From: Flavipsychrobacter stenotrophus
Lineage (GTDB): Bacteria > Bacteroidota > Bacteroidia > Chitinophagales > Chitinophagaceae
Assembly: GCF_002954265.1 (NCBI RefSeq)
Contig: NZ_PPSL01000004.1
Location: forward strand, 248,001-312,000
Length of the DNA stretch: 64,000 nt
Direction of reading: 5' to 3'
Part shown: positions 62,103-64,000 of the stretch, one piece after another
Position numbering within the stretch: the first letter of the stretch is position 1
Layout of the letters: each line of letters starts with the position of its first letter
Program-made: the position numbers and the translations under genes
Notes under the pieces: generated by a model
Told to the model about the DNA's origin: nothing
What the model saw: the letters and a program-made list of their open reading frames with translations, nothing else
The model's database searches: none

Positions 62103-62504
62103 TCAGCAACTGCGGGGAGGTTGCCAAATACTGGCAAGGAAGGATGATTGCAGGCATTCCTGCTTGTGAAAATGTTCTTTCTTTTCTGAAAAATAAATCG
62201 CTTTAATAGTTTCTTCGGGTATCGAAGCAACTACAGGGGCTACATAAATGGCCGTAATAAAAGACATACAGCCATCGTCTGTTTTGAATGGCAGCTTCAT
62301 ATCCTGGTCATGATCTGCATCATGGTCATCGGGCTGTGAGTAGTGCATGCTCATAAACTGCCAGAAGGTGATATCGCTATCTATTTGTTTATGTTCCTGA
62401 TAGTGATGTAACAGCACAGGTAGTTTTAACAACTGGTGCAGTTCAGTTGTTGTGAATAGATAAACTATCAGGCACGATATGGCAATGATGCGATGCAACA
62501 CCAC
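62103..62504 (-). CDS. Small membrane-anchored His/Asp-rich protein
   Basis: 133 residues. One N-terminal membrane helix (RIIAISCLIVYLFTTTELHQLL), then HHYQEHKQ and an acidic His-rich run HYSQPDDHDADHDQDM that could bind metal. Proteins of this type and size recur in Bacteroidota heavy-metal efflux operons; function unproven, perhaps a periplasmic metal-binding helper. It lies between the TonB-dependent receptor and the pump on the same strand. Confidence 0.7.
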   Translation of the reverse strand: MVLHRIIAISCLIVYLFTTTELHQLLKLPVLLHHYQEHKQIDSDITFWQFMSMHYSQPDDHDADHDQDMKLPFKTDDGCMSFITAIYVAPVVASIPEETIKAIYFSEKKEHFHKQECLQSSFLASIWQPPRSC

Positions 62505-62533
62505 AAAAGTAAATCAATTAATGACAAACAAAA

Positions 62534-64000
62534 TTAAAACTCTATTATAAATCCTAATGTGGGTATAACTACAGCACTGGCGTTATCCAGTAGCAGTGGT
62601 ATGCCATTGCTGCCGTCTGCCTTCAGTGGTTTGCCATCGGTGGTAAGGAAGTCTTTATTGTCTTCTGTACGTTTGAATGTGAAGGTTGGCGACGCAGGTT
62701 GTTTGCTTGCATATGCATTGGTTATGTCCATATACAGGTCGAAACTCCATTTCTTGCGGTTCCATTTTTTGTCCAACCTTATATCCATAGAGTTAAATGC
62801 CTTTAGCCTTAGTGTATTAAATTGACCATAGTCTATTACTCCCGTTCCTAGGGTGCTGTAGTTGGCCTGCGATGCAGCGATGTCAAAAGGGGAGTAGGGT
62901 GCACCACCCTGGTAGCGGAATTTCACACCCAGTTCTATGTTGTGTTTGAACTTGTAGCCGCCAATAAATGAAAGCAGGTTGCCGTTATCCCACGATGCAG
63001 CTATATATTTATTATCGCTGTTGGTGAACTCACTCTTATATAAAGTATAAGATAGAATCACAAAAAAGTTCTTTGTCAACTTCTGTTGAAACTGAAACTC
63101 CAATCCATAGCTGCGTCCTTTGCCGGTAGAGCTTATCGGTTCGTTGCCCAGTACGTTAAAGTCTCCGCCCTTATTGGCAAGCGATATTCCGTCGAGTCTT
63201 GAAATAGGGTAGTTGCCATATTGTTTGTAAAATCCTTCAAGTGTAAGTCTTGCGCCCTGCCACTTTGGTAACAGCTCCAGTCCTGCCACGTAATGGTTAC
63301 TGCTTATGTAGTCTGCTGTTTTATTTATGTACTTACCGGTGCTGTCGGTATAGCCAAGTATGGTGTAGGTTGGTATTTTGTAGTATCGGCCAACAGATGC
63401 ATTGAATTTCAGTTGATCGGTGATGGTGTATGATGCGGATAGCCTTGGCGACATTTGTTTGGTAATGTTGTTGCCGTCTGTCATAAAGGTATTTCCATCA
63501 GTGCGCAGACCAAGAGATATGTTCAGTTTTGACTTGAAAAAGTTCGCCGCAATCTGCCCGAACAGGCCGTACTTAAAGAAATTAACGCTGGTGTTGCCGC
63601 GGATAATGACAGCTGGCTGCACTAAGTTGCCAACACTGTCTGTAACAGCATTTCTGTATTTCAGGTAAAGCTCATTTTTATAATCGTCATTCTGTACCAT
63701 TGCGCCATAGCTATAACTCCACCTGCTATAGAATTTATTTACTTCAAATCTTAGCTTGGTCTCCCCTTCTGTAGAGTGTATTCTCAGTGTGCGGTCTGCT
63801 TCAACAGGGTTTTGGTTGTCCAGGTATTTGTCGAGCTGGTTGTTCAGCATATTGCGGCTAAAGGTGAGGTTAAAGTAGCCCTTGTCTATTAGTTTCTTCA
63901 AGCCATAACCATTTGTATAGCTCCATTGTTTGATCAAAGGGTTTGAATGGAGAATGTATACATTCTCCGGGGTCAGGTTGTTGGGAGTCAGAAAGCTGAA
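62534..64000 (-). CDS. TonB-dependent receptor, N-terminal part outside the window
   Basis: At least 489 C-terminal residues are visible; the frame continues open to the right edge, so the first ATG is not in the window. The end LDNASAVVIPTLGFIIEF and strands such as KLTKNFFVILSYTLYKSEF, RYYKIPTYTILGYTD and GYKFKHNIELGVKFRYQGGAPYSPF are typical of Bacteroidota TonB-dependent outer-membrane barrels. The plug and any carboxypeptidase-like repeat lie outside. Position upstream of the efflux genes suggests a metal or metal-chelate substrate or a sensory role. Confidence 0.85.
   Translation of the reverse strand, partial: FSFLTPNNLTPENVYILHSNPLIKQWSYTNGYGLKKLIDKGYFNLTFSRNMLNNQLDKYLDNQNPVEADRTLRIHSTEGETKLRFEVNKFYSRWSYSYGAMVQNDDYKNELYLKYRNAVTDSVGNLVQPAVIIRGNTSVNFFKYGLFGQIAANFFKSKLNISLGLRTDGNTFMTDGNNITKQMSPRLSASYTITDQLKFNASVGRYYKIPTYTILGYTDSTGKYINKTADYISSNHYVAGLELLPKWQGARLTLEGFYKQYGNYPISRLDGISLANKGGDFNVLGNEPISSTGKGRSYGLEFQFQQKLTKNFFVILSYTLYKSEFTNSDNKYIAASWDNGNLLSFIGGYKFKHNIELGVKFRYQGGAPYSPFDIAASQANYSTLGTGVIDYGQFNTLRLKAFNSMDIRLDKKWNRKKWSFDLYMDITNAYASKQPASPTFTFKRTEDNKDFLTTDGKPLKADGSNGIPLLLDNASAVVIPTLGFIIEF

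Noticed and set aside
62534-63937. Treating the TTG at 63,937 as the start of the TonB-dependent receptor
   Set aside because: The frame stays open with barrel-like sequence to the window edge, so the real start is outside.

Overview
The window looks like a chromosomal segment of a Bacteroidota bacterium, most likely Chitinophagaceae or a close relative. Reasons: several proteins end in type IX secretion (T9SS) type A sorting domains; promoters carry the Bacteroidota -7 box TAnnTTTG; and PorT-type barrels, a GlmU-family nucleotidyltransferase, type B L31, bacilliredoxin and a CzcA-TolC fusion are all present. No search was run, so the assignment rests on recognised families.

Layout. 1-11.1 kb: end of an ECF sigma factor gene, a T9SS cargo protein, an anchored alpha/beta hydrolase, and a di-haem cytochrome / Rieske / porin operon behind a perfect palindromic operator. 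Housekeeping genes follow: tRNA-Glu, tpiA, GlmU family, rpmE2, an exonuclease/GIY-YIG fusion and a barrel protein. 11.1-12.9 kb: no convincing gene, but an array of 100-bp hairpin repeats at about 300-bp period plus other palindromic repeats. 12,890-18,332: an intact-looking IS1595-family transposon with 27-bp inverted repeats (25/27) and 8-bp target duplications. It carries about ten passenger genes, most of them unrecognisable. 18.5-21.9 kb: a defence-like cluster. On the minus strand lie a protein resembling the C-terminal half of HpaII-type endonucleases and a small partner; on the plus strand lie a controller-protein-like regulator with a C-box-like site and a PD-(D/E)XK/Schlafen-type helicase fusion. 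A zinc-ribbon microgene sits at its end.

22.4-29.9 kb: PorT barrel, class D beta-lactamase, patatin lipase, MHS-type transporter, family 2 glycosyltransferase and a sensor kinase. 30.0-32.6 kb: an AT-rich insert with DUF3800, 'beta family' (sce7725-like) and sce7726-like genes, a second defence candidate. 32.8-40.7 kb: cytochrome c lipoprotein, bacilliredoxin, receiver protein, two tandem T9SS paralogues, a DUF885 peptidase and a DUF2252 protein. 40,860-51,353: one giant surface protein of about 3,497 residues with 33 Ig-like repeats. 52-56.2 kb: RsmB-like methyltransferase, cupin and M1 aminopeptidase. 56.3-64 kb: a metal-efflux operon (TonB-dependent receptor, His/Asp-rich small protein, CzcA-TolC fusion, adaptor), cut by the window end.

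The most promising material for an undescribed system is the C-box-controlled nuclease-helicase locus with its orphan HpaII-like half protein, and the cargo of the IS1595 element.
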